A stretch of 64,000 bases of DNA. Source: Bradyrhizobium sp. Tv2a-2 (GTDB lineage Bacteria; Pseudomonadota; Alphaproteobacteria; Rhizobiales; Xanthobacteraceae). The translations under genes and the position numbers were made by a program. Within the stretch, counting starts at the first letter, position 1; the number at the start of each line of letters is the position of its first letter. The stretch covers positions 1 to 64,000 of the forward strand of contig NZ_AXAI01000023.1 of assembly GCF_000472425.1 (NCBI RefSeq), in the 5' to 3' direction. The notes below the pieces were generated by a model. The model worked only from the letters and a program-made list of their open reading frames with translations, was not told where the DNA came from and searched no databases. Shown here in pieces: positions 31,885 to 40,897 of the stretch.

Positions 31885-34800
31885 ATGGGAATCAACCAGG
31901 GTGCGATCAGCCTCGACCAGAAATACACCGCGAGCTCCGGCCATGTTTTCCTGACCGGTATCCAGGCGCTGGTCCGCTTGCCGATGGCGCAAATCCGGAG
32001 GGATCGTGCCGCGGGCCTCAAGACCGCGGGCTTCATTTCCGGCTATCGCGGCTCGCCCCTTGGCGGCTACGACCAGCAGCTCTTCGCAGCCCGCAAGCAT
32101 CTCGAACAATACAACATCAAATTCCAGCCCGGCGTGAACGAGGATCTCGCGGCGACCGCGATCTGGGGCTCGCAGCAGCTCAATCTCTCTCCCGGCGCCA
32201 ACCATGATGGCGTGGTCGGCATCTGGTACGGCAAGGGCCCCGGCGTCGACCGTTGCGGCGACGTGTTCAGGCATGGCAATGCGGCGGGCTCTGCGAAAAA
32301 CGGTGGCGTGCTTTGCCTGGCCGGCGATGACCATGGCGCTAAGTCGTCCACGGTCCCGCATCAGTCGGACCACGCCTTCATCTCAGCGCTGATGCCCTAC
32401 CTCTATCCGTCCAGCATCCACGAAATGATCGAGATGGGGCTTCTGGGTATCGCGATGTCGCGCTACTCGGGCTGCTGGGTCGGCATGAAGGTAATCACCG
32501 AGGTGGTGGAGACTACTGCCGAGGTCGATCTCACCGACGAGATGAAGCCTTTCATCATCCCGTCCGATTTCGAGCTGCCGCCGGGTGGCTTGAATCTGCG
32601 CTGGCCCGACGATCGCTTCCAGCAGGATCTGCGCCTGCAGGACTACAAGGGCTATGCGGCGATCGCCTTCGCCCGCGCCAACAAGGTCAACCGCATCACC
32701 ATGGACAGCCCGAACGCGCGTTTCGGCATCATGGCGTCCGGCAAGAGCTACGAGGATGTGCGCCAGGCGCTGCGCGAACTCGGCATCACCGAGGAGGTCG
32801 CCGCCAAGATCGGACTGCGGCTCTACAAGATCGGCATGCCCTGGCCGCTCGAGCCGGAAGGCGTGCGCAATTTCGCGGTCGGGCTGGAAGAGATTTTCAT
32901 CATCGAGGAACGGCGCGAGATCGTCGAGAATCAAGTCAAGCAGGAGCTGTTCAACTGGCGTGACGATGTGCGTCCGCGAATCGTCGGCAAGATGGACGAG
33001 CACGACAAGCGCTTTTTGACCTTCGCCGCCGAGCTGTCGGTCGCCTCGCTTGCAAGCTCGCTGACCGAGCGGCTGCTGCGACTGAACCTCAATCCTGAGA
33101 TCGCCGAGATGTTGCGGGCCAAGGCCGACTGGTTCAACGGCCGCGAGGCCAGCCAGGTGCAGAAGCTCCCGCCGGTCTCCCGTACGCCTTACTTCTGCTC
33201 GGGCTGTCCGCACAACACCTCGACCAAGGTCCCCGAAGGCAGCCGCGCCATGGCCGGCATCGGCTGCCATTTCATGGCGCTGTGGATGGACCGGAGCACC
33301 GAGACCTTCACCCATATGGGTGGCGAGGGCGTGCCCTGGGTCGGCATTGCGCCGTTCACCGGCGAGAAGCACATCTTCGCCAATCTCGGCGACGGCACCT
33401 ATTTCCACTCCGGCCTTCTCGCCATCCGCCAGGCGGTCGCCTCCAAGGCCAACATCACCTACAAGATCCTCTACAATGACGCCGTCGCCATGACCGGCGG
33501 CCAGCGTCACGACGGTGACCTCTCGCCGCAGCAGATCACGTTCCAGCTTCATGCCGAAGGCATTCGCGAGATCTGGCTGGTGTCGGAGAATCCGCATCTC
33601 TATCCGGCCTCCGACATTGCGTCCGGCGTCAAACTCGCGCATCGCGACGAGCTCGATGCCGTCATGAAGACCTGCCGCGAGACGCCCGGCACGTCGGCCA
33701 TCGTCTTCGTCCAGACCTGCGCCGCGGAAAAGCGCCGCCGCCGCAAGCGCGGCCTGATGGAAGATCCGGCGCGGCGCGTAATCATCAATCCGGCGGTGTG
33801 CGAGGGCTGCGGCGACTGCTCGGTGCAGTCGAACTGCATCTCGGTCGAGCCGCTGGAGACCGAGCTTGGGCGCAAGCGCACCATCAACCAGTCGAGCTGC
33901 AACAAGGATTATTCGTGTGTGAAGGGCTTTTGCCCGTCCTTTGTCACGGTCGATGGCGCCAAGCTGCGCAGCCGCGCGCCCGCTGATCTCGGCGAGATCG
34001 GCGAGCTGCCGCAGCCGCCGTCGTTCCCACCGCTCGATCGGCCCTACAATATCGGCGTCGCCGGCGTCGGCGGCACGGGTGTCCTGACCATCGGCGCGCT
34101 GCTCGGCATGGCCGCCCATATCGAGGGCAAGGCGAGCATGCTCCTCGACATGTCGGGCCTTGCGCAGAAGGGCGGCGCAGTGCTCAGCCATGTCCGGCTT
34201 TCCGAACACACTGCGGACGTGACCTGCTCGCGCATCGTCACCGGTACCGCCGATCTCGTACTCGCGGCCGATGAAGTGGTGGCGGCGTCGAAAGACACCA
34301 TCACGCTTTGTGAGTCCGGCCGCACCATCGGCATCATCAACAGCCACGTCATTCCGACCGCCGATTTCATCCTCAACCGCGACTTCAACTTCCAGACCCG
34401 CAAGATCAATTCCGTGCTCGAAAGCGCGCTGCGCAAGGAGACGGTGTTCTTCGATTTCACCAAGCCGGCCGAACTGCTGCTCGGCGATTCCATAGCCACC
34501 AACATCATGATGCTGGGCTACGCCTATCAGAAGGGACTGCTGCCTTTGTCGGCGGAGGCGATCGAGAAGGCCATCGAGGTCAATGGCGTCTCCATCAAAA
34601 TGAATACCGAGGCGTTCCGGCTCGGACGGCTCGCCGCCGTCGACCCGGCGCGGCTGGAAGGAATGATGAAGGGCCAGGACACTGTCGTCGCGCCGAAGTC
34701 GCTGGACACGATGTCGCTCGACGAGATCATCGCCCATCGCAGTGCGCTGTTGACGGACTACCAGAGCAAGCGGCTCGCCAAGCGTTACCGGGCCCTCGTC

Positions 34801-35376
34801 GATAAGGTGCGTAATGCCGTAGACAAAGGTGGCTATGGTGAGACCCTGTCCCGGGTAGTCGCGATCAACTACGCAAAACTGCTGGCGTACAAGGACGAGT
34901 ACGAGGTGGCACGGCTCTATACCGACGGCCGGTTCGAGCAGCAGTTGCGTGACCAGTTCGAGGGCGAGTTCAAGTTCAACTTCAATCTCGCGCCGCCCAT
35001 TCTCGGCGGTGGCAAGGATGCATTGGGGCGGCCGAAGAAACGCGCTTTCGGTGCCTGGATGATGTCGATGTTCCGCGTGCTGGCGAAGCTGCGCTTCTTG
35101 CGTGGCACGCCGCTCGATATTTTTGGCCGCAGCGCCGACCGCAAGCTCGAGCGCGAGCTGATTGCCTCTTACGAAAAGGACGTCGCGACCGTGCTCGATC
35201 TGTTGTCGCCGACGACGATCGAGACCGCAGTCGAACTGTTGTCGCTGCCCGATCGTATCCGCGGCTACGGCCCGGTGAAGGAGAAGGCCGCGAACGAGGC
35301 GAAGGCGCGGCACGCGCAGCTTGTCGCCGATCTCGCCAGCCCGCCGCCTGCGCCACGGCAGTTGGCAGCGGAGTAG
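31885..35376 (+). CDS. Fused indolepyruvate:ferredoxin oxidoreductase (IorAB-type)
   Basis: Thiamine-diphosphate enzyme that oxidatively decarboxylates aryl 2-oxo acids (indolepyruvate, phenylpyruvate) to aryl-acetyl-CoA, reducing ferredoxin. The 1163-residue protein joins the large and small subunits found separately in archaea. It contains an N-terminal pyrimidine-binding part (SGYRGSPLGGYDQQL), a ThDP domain with NLGDGTYFHSG near residue 502 and NDAVAMTGGQ near 531, an iron-sulfur domain with CEGCGDC near 639 and further Cys around 675-690, and the gamma domain beginning GVAGVGGTGVLTIG near 723. The ATG at 31885 (MGINQGAISLDQKYTAS) is preferred over frames starting at 31717. It heads a rightward run of CoA-thioester genes. 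Confidence 0.93.
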   Translation: MGINQGAISLDQKYTASSGHVFLTGIQALVRLPMAQIRRDRAAGLKTAGFISGYRGSPLGGYDQQLFAARKHLEQYNIKFQPGVNEDLAATAIWGSQQLNLSPGANHDGVVGIWYGKGPGVDRCGDVFRHGNAAGSAKNGGVLCLAGDDHGAKSSTVPHQSDHAFISALMPYLYPSSIHEMIEMGLLGIAMSRYSGCWVGMKVITEVVETTAEVDLTDEMKPFIIPSDFELPPGGLNLRWPDDRFQQDLRLQDYKGYAAIAFARANKVNRITMDSPNARFGIMASGKSYEDVRQALRELGITEEVAAKIGLRLYKIGMPWPLEPEGVRNFAVGLEEIFIIEERREIVENQVKQELFNWRDDVRPRIVGKMDEHDKRFLTFAAELSVASLASSLTERLLRLNLNPEIAEMLRAKADWFNGREASQVQKLPPVSRTPYFCSGCPHNTSTKVPEGSRAMAGIGCHFMALWMDRSTETFTHMGGEGVPWVGIAPFTGEKHIFANLGDGTYFHSGLLAIRQAVASKANITYKILYNDAVAMTGGQRHDGDLSPQQITFQLHAEGIREIWLVSENPHLYPASDIASGVKLAHRDELDAVMKTCRETPGTSAIVFVQTCAAEKRRRRKRGLMEDPARRVIINPAVCEGCGDCSVQSNCISVEPLETELGRKRTINQSSCNKDYSCVKGFCPSFVTVDGAKLRSRAPADLGEIGELPQPPSFPPLDRPYNIGVAGVGGTGVLTIGALLGMAAHIEGKASMLLDMSGLAQKGGAVLSHVRLSEHTADVTCSRIVTGTADLVLAADEVVAASKDTITLCESGRTIGIINSHVIPTADFILNRDFNFQTRKINSVLESALRKETVFFDFTKPAELLLGDSIATNIMMLGYAYQKGLLPLSAEAIEKAIEVNGVSIKMNTEAFRLGRLAAVDPARLEGMMKGQDTVVAPKSLDTMSLDEIIAHRSALLTDYQSKRLAKRYRALVDKVRNAVDKGGYGETLSRVVAINYAKLLAYKDEYEVARLYTDGRFEQQLRDQFEGEFKFNFNLAPPILGGGKDALGRPKKRAFGAWMMSMFRVLAKLRFLRGTPLDIFGRSADRKLERELIASYEKDVATVLDLLSPTTIETAVELLSLPDRIRGYGPVKEKAANEAKARHAQLVADLASPPPAPRQLAAE

Positions 35377-35472
35377 GGGGCCTCTCGCGCGGCGGAATAT
35401 TTCGCCGCTTGCCAAGGCGTCGCCGACAGGTCAAGAAATCCGCTGGATCAGGAAACGCCAGCGGAGAACGAG

Positions 35473-36621
35473 TTGACCATCAAGGGCAAGGCCTACATTG
35501 CCGGGATCTATGAGCATCCGACCCGGCACGCACCGGACAAATCCACCGCGCAACTCCATGCCGAGGTCGCCAAGGGCGCGATCGAGGACGCAGGCCTCTC
35601 GAAACAGGATATTGACGGCTATTTCTGCGCCGGCGACGCTCCGGGCGGCGCCTGGCCGATGGTCGATTACCTCGGGCTGAAGGTGCGCCACGTCGATTCC
35701 ACCGAGACCGGTGGCTGCTCCTACATCATCCATCTCGGTCACGCGGCCGAGGCGATCGCAGCGGGCAAGTGCTCCATCGCGCTGGTCACGTTGGCGGGCA
35801 AGCCGCGGACCGGCCCGATGCCGCCGCGCGCTGCCGGTGCGGAAGCTGATTTCGAGGCGGCCTATGGGGCTACGACTCACAATGCCTACGGCATGTGTGC
35901 CATGCGTCACATGCACGACTACGGCACCACCAGCGAGCAACTCGCCTGGATCAAGGTCGCGGCCTCACATCACGCGCAATACAATCCGCACGCCTTCCTG
36001 AAGGACGTCGTCACCGTCGAGGACGTGGTCAACTCGCGGATGATTTCCGATCCGCTGCACCTCATGGATTGCTGTGTCGTGACCGATGGCGGCGGCGCGC
36101 TGATCGTAACCACGCCGGAAATCGCCAAAAGCCTGAAGAAGCCGCTGGTGCGGTTGATCGGACACGGCGAGGCGATGAAGGGCCCGCGCGGCGGCAAGGA
36201 CCTCGACCTTACTTATTCCGCCGGCGTCTGGTCCGGCCCGCGCGCGTTCGAGGAAGCAGGCGTCACGCCGAAGGACATCAAGTACGCTTCAATCTACGAC
36301 AGCTTCACCATCACGGTGCTGATGCAGCTCGAGGATCTCGGCTTCTGCAAGAAGGGCGAGGGCGGCAAATTCGTTGCCGACGGCAATCTGATTTCCGGTG
36401 TCGGGAAGCTGCCGTTCAACACTGACGGCGGCGGCCTCTGCAGCAATCATCCGGTCAACCGCGGCGGCATGACCAAAATCATCGAAGCGGTACGACAACT
36501 GCGCGGCGAAGCCCATCCCAAGGTGCAGGTGGCGAATTGCGATCTCGCGATCGCTCACGGCACCGGCGGACTCCTCGGCGTTCGCCACGCGGCCTCGACT
36601 GCCATTCTGGAGCGCGTGTAA
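35473..36621 (+). CDS. SCP2/Thiolase-like acyl-CoA acyltransferase
   Basis: The 382-residue product is a thiolase-fold protein of the SCP-x/Bbs type. The reactive Cys lies in ETGGCSYIIHLGHA, and the C-terminal half has GGGLCSNHPVNRGGMTKII with the active-site His, then IAHGTGGLLGVRHAA. The usual GHPLGATG and CxG signatures are altered, as in thiolases that work with a DUF35 partner. The start is a TTG at 35473 with GGAGAACG upstream. Its stop overlaps the next gene's ATG by one base (TAATG), and that gene encodes the DUF35 protein, so the two almost certainly form a complex. It likely cleaves a beta-ketoacyl-CoA. Confidence 0.85.
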   Translation: MTIKGKAYIAGIYEHPTRHAPDKSTAQLHAEVAKGAIEDAGLSKQDIDGYFCAGDAPGGAWPMVDYLGLKVRHVDSTETGGCSYIIHLGHAAEAIAAGKCSIALVTLAGKPRTGPMPPRAAGAEADFEAAYGATTHNAYGMCAMRHMHDYGTTSEQLAWIKVAASHHAQYNPHAFLKDVVTVEDVVNSRMISDPLHLMDCCVVTDGGGALIVTTPEIAKSLKKPLVRLIGHGEAMKGPRGGKDLDLTYSAGVWSGPRAFEEAGVTPKDIKYASIYDSFTITVLMQLEDLGFCKKGEGGKFVADGNLISGVGKLPFNTDGGGLCSNHPVNRGGMTKIIEAVRQLRGEAHPKVQVANCDLAIAHGTGGLLGVRHAASTAILERV

Positions 36622-37010
36622 TGACCGAAGCGAAAAAATATCCGGCGCCCGTCACCAATCCCGAGACCAAGGCGTTCTGGGACGCGGCAGCACAGGGCAA
36701 GTTCCTGATCAAACGCTGCACGGCGTGCGGCGAAGCGCACTACTTCCCGCGCTCGATTTGCCCGTTCTGCTTCTCCGACAAGACGGTGTGGGAGGAATCT
36801 TCGGGCGAGGGCACGATCTACACCTTCAGCCTGATGCGAAAATCCCCGACGGGGCCTTATGCCATCGGCTATGTGACGCTGAAGGAGGGGCCGTCGCTGC
36901 AGACCAATTTCGTCGATTGCGACATCGAGAAATTGAAGATCGGCCAGAAGGTGAAGGTCGTGTTCAAGCCCACCGAAGGTGCGCCCTTGCCGTTTTTCAC
37001 GACGGCGTAG
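36621..37010 (+). CDS. DUF35 zinc-ribbon/OB-fold thiolase partner protein
   Basis: The 129-residue product has an N-terminal helix, a zinc ribbon (RCTACGEAHYFPRSICPFC) and a C-terminal OB fold (GEGTIYTFSLMRKSPTGPYAI onward). DUF35 proteins bind SCP2-type thiolases and place CoA substrates, as in BbsA/BbsB of anaerobic toluene degradation and in steroid side-chain aldolases. It is translationally coupled to the thiolase gene by a one-base overlap. No independent enzymatic activity is expected. Context supports a two-component thiolase. Confidence 0.9.
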   Translation: MTEAKKYPAPVTNPETKAFWDAAAQGKFLIKRCTACGEAHYFPRSICPFCFSDKTVWEESSGEGTIYTFSLMRKSPTGPYAIGYVTLKEGPSLQTNFVDCDIEKLKIGQKVKVVFKPTEGAPLPFFTTA

Positions 37011-37058
37011 AGAGGTCGCGCCGCCAACGCAAAGCAATTCGGGAGGAGCCACAGGAAA

Positions 37059-37919
37059 ATGCCGATCAAATACGAAGAGCTGATGGCCATGAAGAACCTT
37101 GGCCAGAAATACAGCTATAGCGATCGCGAGGTGATGCTTTACGCCTATGGCATCGGCTTGGGCGCCGATCCCATGGACGAGAAGGAACTCGCCTTCGTCA
37201 ACGAGGCCGCTGCCACGCCGCGGCCGCTGAAGGTGGTGCCGACCTTCGCCTCCGTCGCCGCGTGGGGCGCAGGTCCCGGCGAGATGAATCTCAACCGCGT
37301 GATGGTCGTTGACGGCGAGCGCGACATCACCTTTCACAAGCCGTTTTCGACCGCAGCGCACATCACCGCCGATTCCTCCGTGCTTGCGGCGTTCGACAAG
37401 GGCAAGGACAAGGGCGCCGTGATCCGGCACCAGACCGTGTTGAAGAACAGCGACGGCGAACCGCTGGCGACGCTGGTGGCCTCGCGCTTTGCCCGCGGCG
37501 ACGGCGGCTTTGGCGGGCCGTCGGATGGCCAGCCTGAGCCACACCAGGTGCCGACGCGCACGCCGGACAGGATGGTCGACATCTCGACGCGGCCCGACCA
37601 GGCCTTGATCTATCGTCTCTGCGGCGATCGCAATCCACTGCACTCCGATCCCGAATTCGCCAAGCGCGCCGGCTTTCCCCGGCCGATCCTGCACGGCATG
37701 TGCACCTACGGCATCACCTGCCGCGGCGTCCTGCAGACCTACGCCGACTATGACCCTGCCGCCTTCAGGCGCCATGCGGCGCGGTTTTCGTCGCCGGTCT
37801 ATCCCGGCGAGACCGTGACGATGGAGATGTGGAAGGACGGTAACGTGATCTCGTTCGAGGCCAAGGTGAAGTCGCGCGGCGTCACCGTGATCAAGAACGG
37901 TATGACCGTGCTGGGCTAG
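37059..37919 (+). CDS. MaoC-family 2-enoyl-CoA hydratase (double hotdog)
   Basis: Hydrates trans-2-enoyl-CoA to 3-hydroxyacyl-CoA. The 286-residue product has two hotdog halves, as in eukaryotic multifunctional enzyme 2. The N-half includes YAYGIGLGADPMDEKEL. The C-half has the catalytic hydratase motif around YRLCGDRNPLHSDPEFAKRA with the Asp/His pair, then GFPRPILHGMCTYG. Strong ribosome site GGGAGGAG. It lies between the DUF35 gene and the SDR dehydrogenase, so hydration, oxidation and thiolysis are encoded together. Confidence 0.92.
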   Translation: MPIKYEELMAMKNLGQKYSYSDREVMLYAYGIGLGADPMDEKELAFVNEAAATPRPLKVVPTFASVAAWGAGPGEMNLNRVMVVDGERDITFHKPFSTAAHITADSSVLAAFDKGKDKGAVIRHQTVLKNSDGEPLATLVASRFARGDGGFGGPSDGQPEPHQVPTRTPDRMVDISTRPDQALIYRLCGDRNPLHSDPEFAKRAGFPRPILHGMCTYGITCRGVLQTYADYDPAAFRRHAARFSSPVYPGETVTMEMWKDGNVISFEAKVKSRGVTVIKNGMTVLG

Positions 37920-37922
37920 CGA

Positions 37923-38004
37923 TGTCGTTCCGGGGCGATGCGTCAGCATCGAACCCGGAACCTCGAGATTTCCGGGTTCGCCTCTGACGGCGCCGCGGAA
38001 TGAC
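37923..38004. repeat. Dispersed intergenic palindrome (GGGTTCGATGC type), copy 2, inverted
   Basis: Immediately after the MaoC gene stop. It reads TCGTTCCGGGGCGATGCG, then TCAGCATCGAACCCGG, the reverse complement of copies 1 and 3, and then continues TTCCGGGTTCGCCTC to GCGGAATGAC. The whole forms a larger imperfect inverted repeat. It separates the hydratase and SDR genes and might form a hairpin in the transcript. Confidence 0.7.
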
Positions 38005-38028
38005 TACAAGAGAATCCGGGAGGACAGC

Positions 38029-38907
38029 ATGGGATTACTCGACGGCAAGGTGGCGCTGATCACCGGCGCGGGCGGCGGACTTGGTGAGGCATATGCAAGG
38101 CTGTTCGCGCGCGAGGGCGCGGCGGTCGTGGTCAACGATCTTGGCGGGCCGCGCGATGGCTCCGGCGCCGACAAGTCGATGGCGGACAAGGTGGTCGACG
38201 CGATCAAGGCCGAGGGCGGCCGCGCGGTGGCGAACGGCGCCGACATCTCGACGCTCGAGGGCGGCCAGTCGGTGTTCGACGAAGCCATCAAGCATTTCGG
38301 CCGTGCGGACATCCTCGTCAACAACGCCGGCATCCTGCGCGACCAGACCTTTGCCAAGGCCAGCGAATCCGATTGGGACAAGGTCATCAAGGTTCACCTC
38401 AAAGGCACCTTCTGCACCACGCTCCCGGTGTTTCGCTGGATGCGCGACAATGGTGGCGGTGTCATCGTCAATACGTCGTCGACCTCGGGCCTGATCGGCA
38501 ATTTCGGCCAGTCCAATTACGGCGCCGCAAAGGGCGGCATCTGGGGCTTTTCCAACGTGCTGGCCATCGAGGGCCGCAAATACAACATCCGGGTCTGGAC
38601 GCTTGCCCCGGGCGCGCTGACCCGCATGACTGCAGACCTGCCCCGATATAAGGAAAACCCGGGAGCCGCATTGGGACCGGACGGGATCGCGCCGGCCGTG
38701 CTATACATGGTCAGCGGTTTGTCCGGCGACCAAACCGGCAAGGTGCTCGGCGTCTCCGGCCCCCGTGGTGTGCGCGAAATGCGCATGATGGAGATGGAAG
38801 GCTGGAAGCCGCCGCACACCGGCTGGAACGCACAGGACATCGTCGAGCATGCGCGCGACATCTTTTTCTCCGACGATGAGATCAAGAAGTCGGCGCGGAG
38901 ATTTTGA
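38029..38907 (+). CDS. SDR-family 3-hydroxyacyl-CoA dehydrogenase
   Basis: Oxidises 3-hydroxyacyl-CoA with NAD+. The 292-residue product begins MGLLDGKVALITGAGGGLGE with the Rossmann GxxxGxG motif. It continues with VVVNDLGGPRDGSGADKSMAD, which is the family fingerprint of the dehydrogenase part of multifunctional enzyme type 2 (HSD17B4-like). NNAGILRDQTF and the catalytic YGAAK motif follow (SNYGAAKGGIWG). Ribosome site GGGAGGACAG. With MaoC and the thiolase pair, it completes the second half of a beta-oxidation cycle. Confidence 0.92.
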   Translation: MGLLDGKVALITGAGGGLGEAYARLFAREGAAVVVNDLGGPRDGSGADKSMADKVVDAIKAEGGRAVANGADISTLEGGQSVFDEAIKHFGRADILVNNAGILRDQTFAKASESDWDKVIKVHLKGTFCTTLPVFRWMRDNGGGVIVNTSSTSGLIGNFGQSNYGAAKGGIWGFSNVLAIEGRKYNIRVWTLAPGALTRMTADLPRYKENPGAALGPDGIAPAVLYMVSGLSGDQTGKVLGVSGPRGVREMRMMEMEGWKPPHTGWNAQDIVEHARDIFFSDDEIKKSARRF

Positions 38908-38911
38908 TGGA

Positions 38912-38989
38912 CCATCATTCCGGGCACGCGCAGCGTGAATCCGGAATCCGGAGACTCCGGGTTCGATGCTTCGCATCGCCCGGAATGAC
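38912..38989. repeat. Dispersed intergenic palindrome (GGGTTCGATGC type), copy 3, complete
   Basis: Fills the gap between the SDR gene and the DHDPS-family gene. Its ends ATTCCGGGC and GCCCGGAAT are inverted repeats. Inside are CCGGAATCCGGAGACTCCGG and the hairpin GTTCGATGCTTCGCATCGCC. Copies at 27890 and 37923 share its right half. It is the fullest copy in the window. Confidence 0.75.
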
Positions 38990-39009
38990 GGCGGAGATTG
39001 GAGAAGCAC

Positions 39010-39966
39010 GTGACGAAATTGACCCCCGAGGCCGCCGGCACCTTTGCGATCGCGCCGACGCCGTTCCATGATGACGGCCGCATCGACGAGCGCTCGATCG
39101 ACCGGCTGACCGATTTCTATGCCGAGGTCGGCTGCGAGGGTGTCACGGTGCTCGGCATTCTCGGGGAGGCGCCGAAGCTCGATGCCGCCGAGGCGGTGCA
39201 GGTGGCGCTGCGCTTCGTCAAGCGGGCGAAAACCATGCAGGTGATCGTCGGCGTCTCGGCGCCGGGCTTTGCCTCGATGCGGTCGCTGGCGCGCGCCTCG
39301 ATGGATGCGGGCGCCGCCGGCGTCATGATCGCACCGCCGCCGAATCTGCGCACCGATGACCAGATCATCGGTTATTTCAAGCAGGCGCAGGAGGCGATCG
39401 GCGAGGATGTGCCCTGGGTGCTGCAGGACTATCCGCTGACGCTCTCGGTCGTGTTCACGCCCGCAGTCATCCGCAAGATCGTCATGGACAGCCCGTCCTG
39501 CGTGATGCTCAAGCATGAGGACTGGCCGGGGCTGGAGAAAATCACAGCGCTCCGAAACTTCCAAAAGGACGGCTCCCTGCGGCCGCTCTCGATCCTGGTT
39601 GGCAATGGCGGCCTGTTCCTGGATTTCGAGATGGAGCGCGGCGCCGACGGCGCGATGACGGGCTATGCCTTCCCCGAACTCCTGATCGACGTCGTCAAGC
39701 TCTCGAAGGCTGGCAAGCGCGACGCGGCCCACGATCTGTTCGATGCGCATCTGCCGCTGATCCGCTACGAGCAGCAGCCCGGCGCGGGGCTGGCGGTGCG
39801 CAAATATGTGCTGCAGAAGCGCGGCATCATCGCCTCCAGCGCCCAGCGCAAGCCAGGTGCTGCCATCACCCCGGCGGCGAAGGCGGAGGTCGATTACCTG
39901 CTGTCGCGGGTGGCGCGGGTCGATCGCCGCGCTAACCTGCAGCCGCAATCAAGCGCGGCAGGTTAG
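39010..39966 (+). CDS. DHDPS/NAL-family aldolase
   Basis: TIM-barrel lyases of this family form a Schiff base with 2-oxo acids (aldolases, hydro-lyases). The 318-residue product has AGTFAIAPTPFHDDGRIDE, EGVTVLGILGEAPKLDAAEA near residue 45, WVLQDYPLT with the catalytic Tyr region and CVMLKHEDWPG with the likely Schiff-base Lys. The start is taken as GTG at 39010, eight bases after GGAGA; TTG at 38998 is an alternative. It ends 3 bases before the NUDIX gene. The substrate is unknown; a 2-oxo acid product feeding the neighbouring oxidoreductase would be logical but is speculation. Confidence 0.85.
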   Translation: MTKLTPEAAGTFAIAPTPFHDDGRIDERSIDRLTDFYAEVGCEGVTVLGILGEAPKLDAAEAVQVALRFVKRAKTMQVIVGVSAPGFASMRSLARASMDAGAAGVMIAPPPNLRTDDQIIGYFKQAQEAIGEDVPWVLQDYPLTLSVVFTPAVIRKIVMDSPSCVMLKHEDWPGLEKITALRNFQKDGSLRPLSILVGNGGLFLDFEMERGADGAMTGYAFPELLIDVVKLSKAGKRDAAHDLFDAHLPLIRYEQQPGAGLAVRKYVLQKRGIIASSAQRKPGAAITPAAKAEVDYLLSRVARVDRRANLQPQSSAAG

Positions 39967-39969
39967 GCC

Positions 39970-40770
39970 ATGGCCGATATCGCCACCTCGCGTCCCGCTT
40001 CGACCACGCTGCTCCTGCGCGATAACGCAAGGACAAGCGAGGTCGAGGTCTTCATGATGGTGCGCCACCATCAGATCGAGTTCAACTCGGGCGCCCTGGT
40101 GTTCCCCGGCGGCAGCGTCGACAAGGGCGACCAGGAGATCGTGGCGAGGCGCGAACTCCATGGCGGCGGCGAAGGGCTCGACCCTGCGGCGTTGGGCTTT
40201 CGGGTCGCTGCGATCCGCGAGACCTTTGAGGAGAGCGGGATCCTGCTGGCGCACCAGCAAGGGTCGCGCGATCTGATCGATGTCAAACGGGCGGGAGAGA
40301 TCGAGGCGGCGTATCGTGCGCCGCTCTGCGAGGGCAAGACGAGCTTCCTCAACGTGCTGGCCGAGAACAAGCTCTGGCTGGCGTTCGATGAACTCATCCC
40401 GTACGCCCATTGGATCACCCCTGAGGGCATGCCCAAGCGCTTCGACACCTGGTTCTTCCTCGCCGCCGCGCCCCCGGACCAGCTTGGCGCCCATGATGGC
40501 AAGGAATCGACCGATTCGATCTGGGTATCGCCCCGCGAGGCGCTCGCGGGCGGTGAGAGCGGGCGGTTCAAGCTGCCGTTCCCGACCACCCGCAACCTGA
40601 TCAAGCTCGGCAAGCAGGGGAGCGTGGCCGCAGCGCTTGACGACGCCCGCGGCAGGCCGATCGTCACGGTCATGCCGGTGATGACCCGCCACAATGGTGG
40701 CCGGCAACTAGTGATCCCGCGCGAGGCCGGCTATGATGGCGAAATATTCGAGGTCGGCGCGCTTGGTTAA
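39970..40770 (+). CDS. NUDIX-family hydrolase
   Basis: NUDIX enzymes hydrolyse nucleoside diphosphates linked to another moiety. The 266-residue product has the Nudix box core AAIRETFEESGIL (the REUXEE part) after GFR, and upstream VFPGGSVDKGD as the preceding strand-loop. Its length of about 260, with the helix-rich insert DLIDVKRAGEIEAAYRAPL, resembles CoA-type or NUDT19-like members (acyl-CoA hydrolysis) rather than small MutT-like ones. It follows the DHDPS gene by three bases and likely shares its transcript. An acyl-CoA substrate is consistent with the cluster but inferred. Confidence 0.82.
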   Translation: MADIATSRPASTTLLLRDNARTSEVEVFMMVRHHQIEFNSGALVFPGGSVDKGDQEIVARRELHGGGEGLDPAALGFRVAAIRETFEESGILLAHQQGSRDLIDVKRAGEIEAAYRAPLCEGKTSFLNVLAENKLWLAFDELIPYAHWITPEGMPKRFDTWFFLAAAPPDQLGAHDGKESTDSIWVSPREALAGGESGRFKLPFPTTRNLIKLGKQGSVAAALDDARGRPIVTVMPVMTRHNGGRQLVIPREAGYDGEIFEVGALG

Positions 40771-40897
40771 AGGCGCGGCGCTTCCGCCCCGAACTCCGCG
40801 AATCCGGCGGATTGCGGGCGAGGCCCGGTGTTTCCGACTTGTTCGCATGGCCGAAATCCATCTTATAATGGGCTTTTAGGTTCGAGCCCGTACTGTC

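Noticed and set aside
32383..35415. 1010-residue antisense open frame opposite the indolepyruvate oxidoreductase
   Set aside because: Despite its length it is a codon-shadow of a highly biased gene; no motif, no ribosome site.
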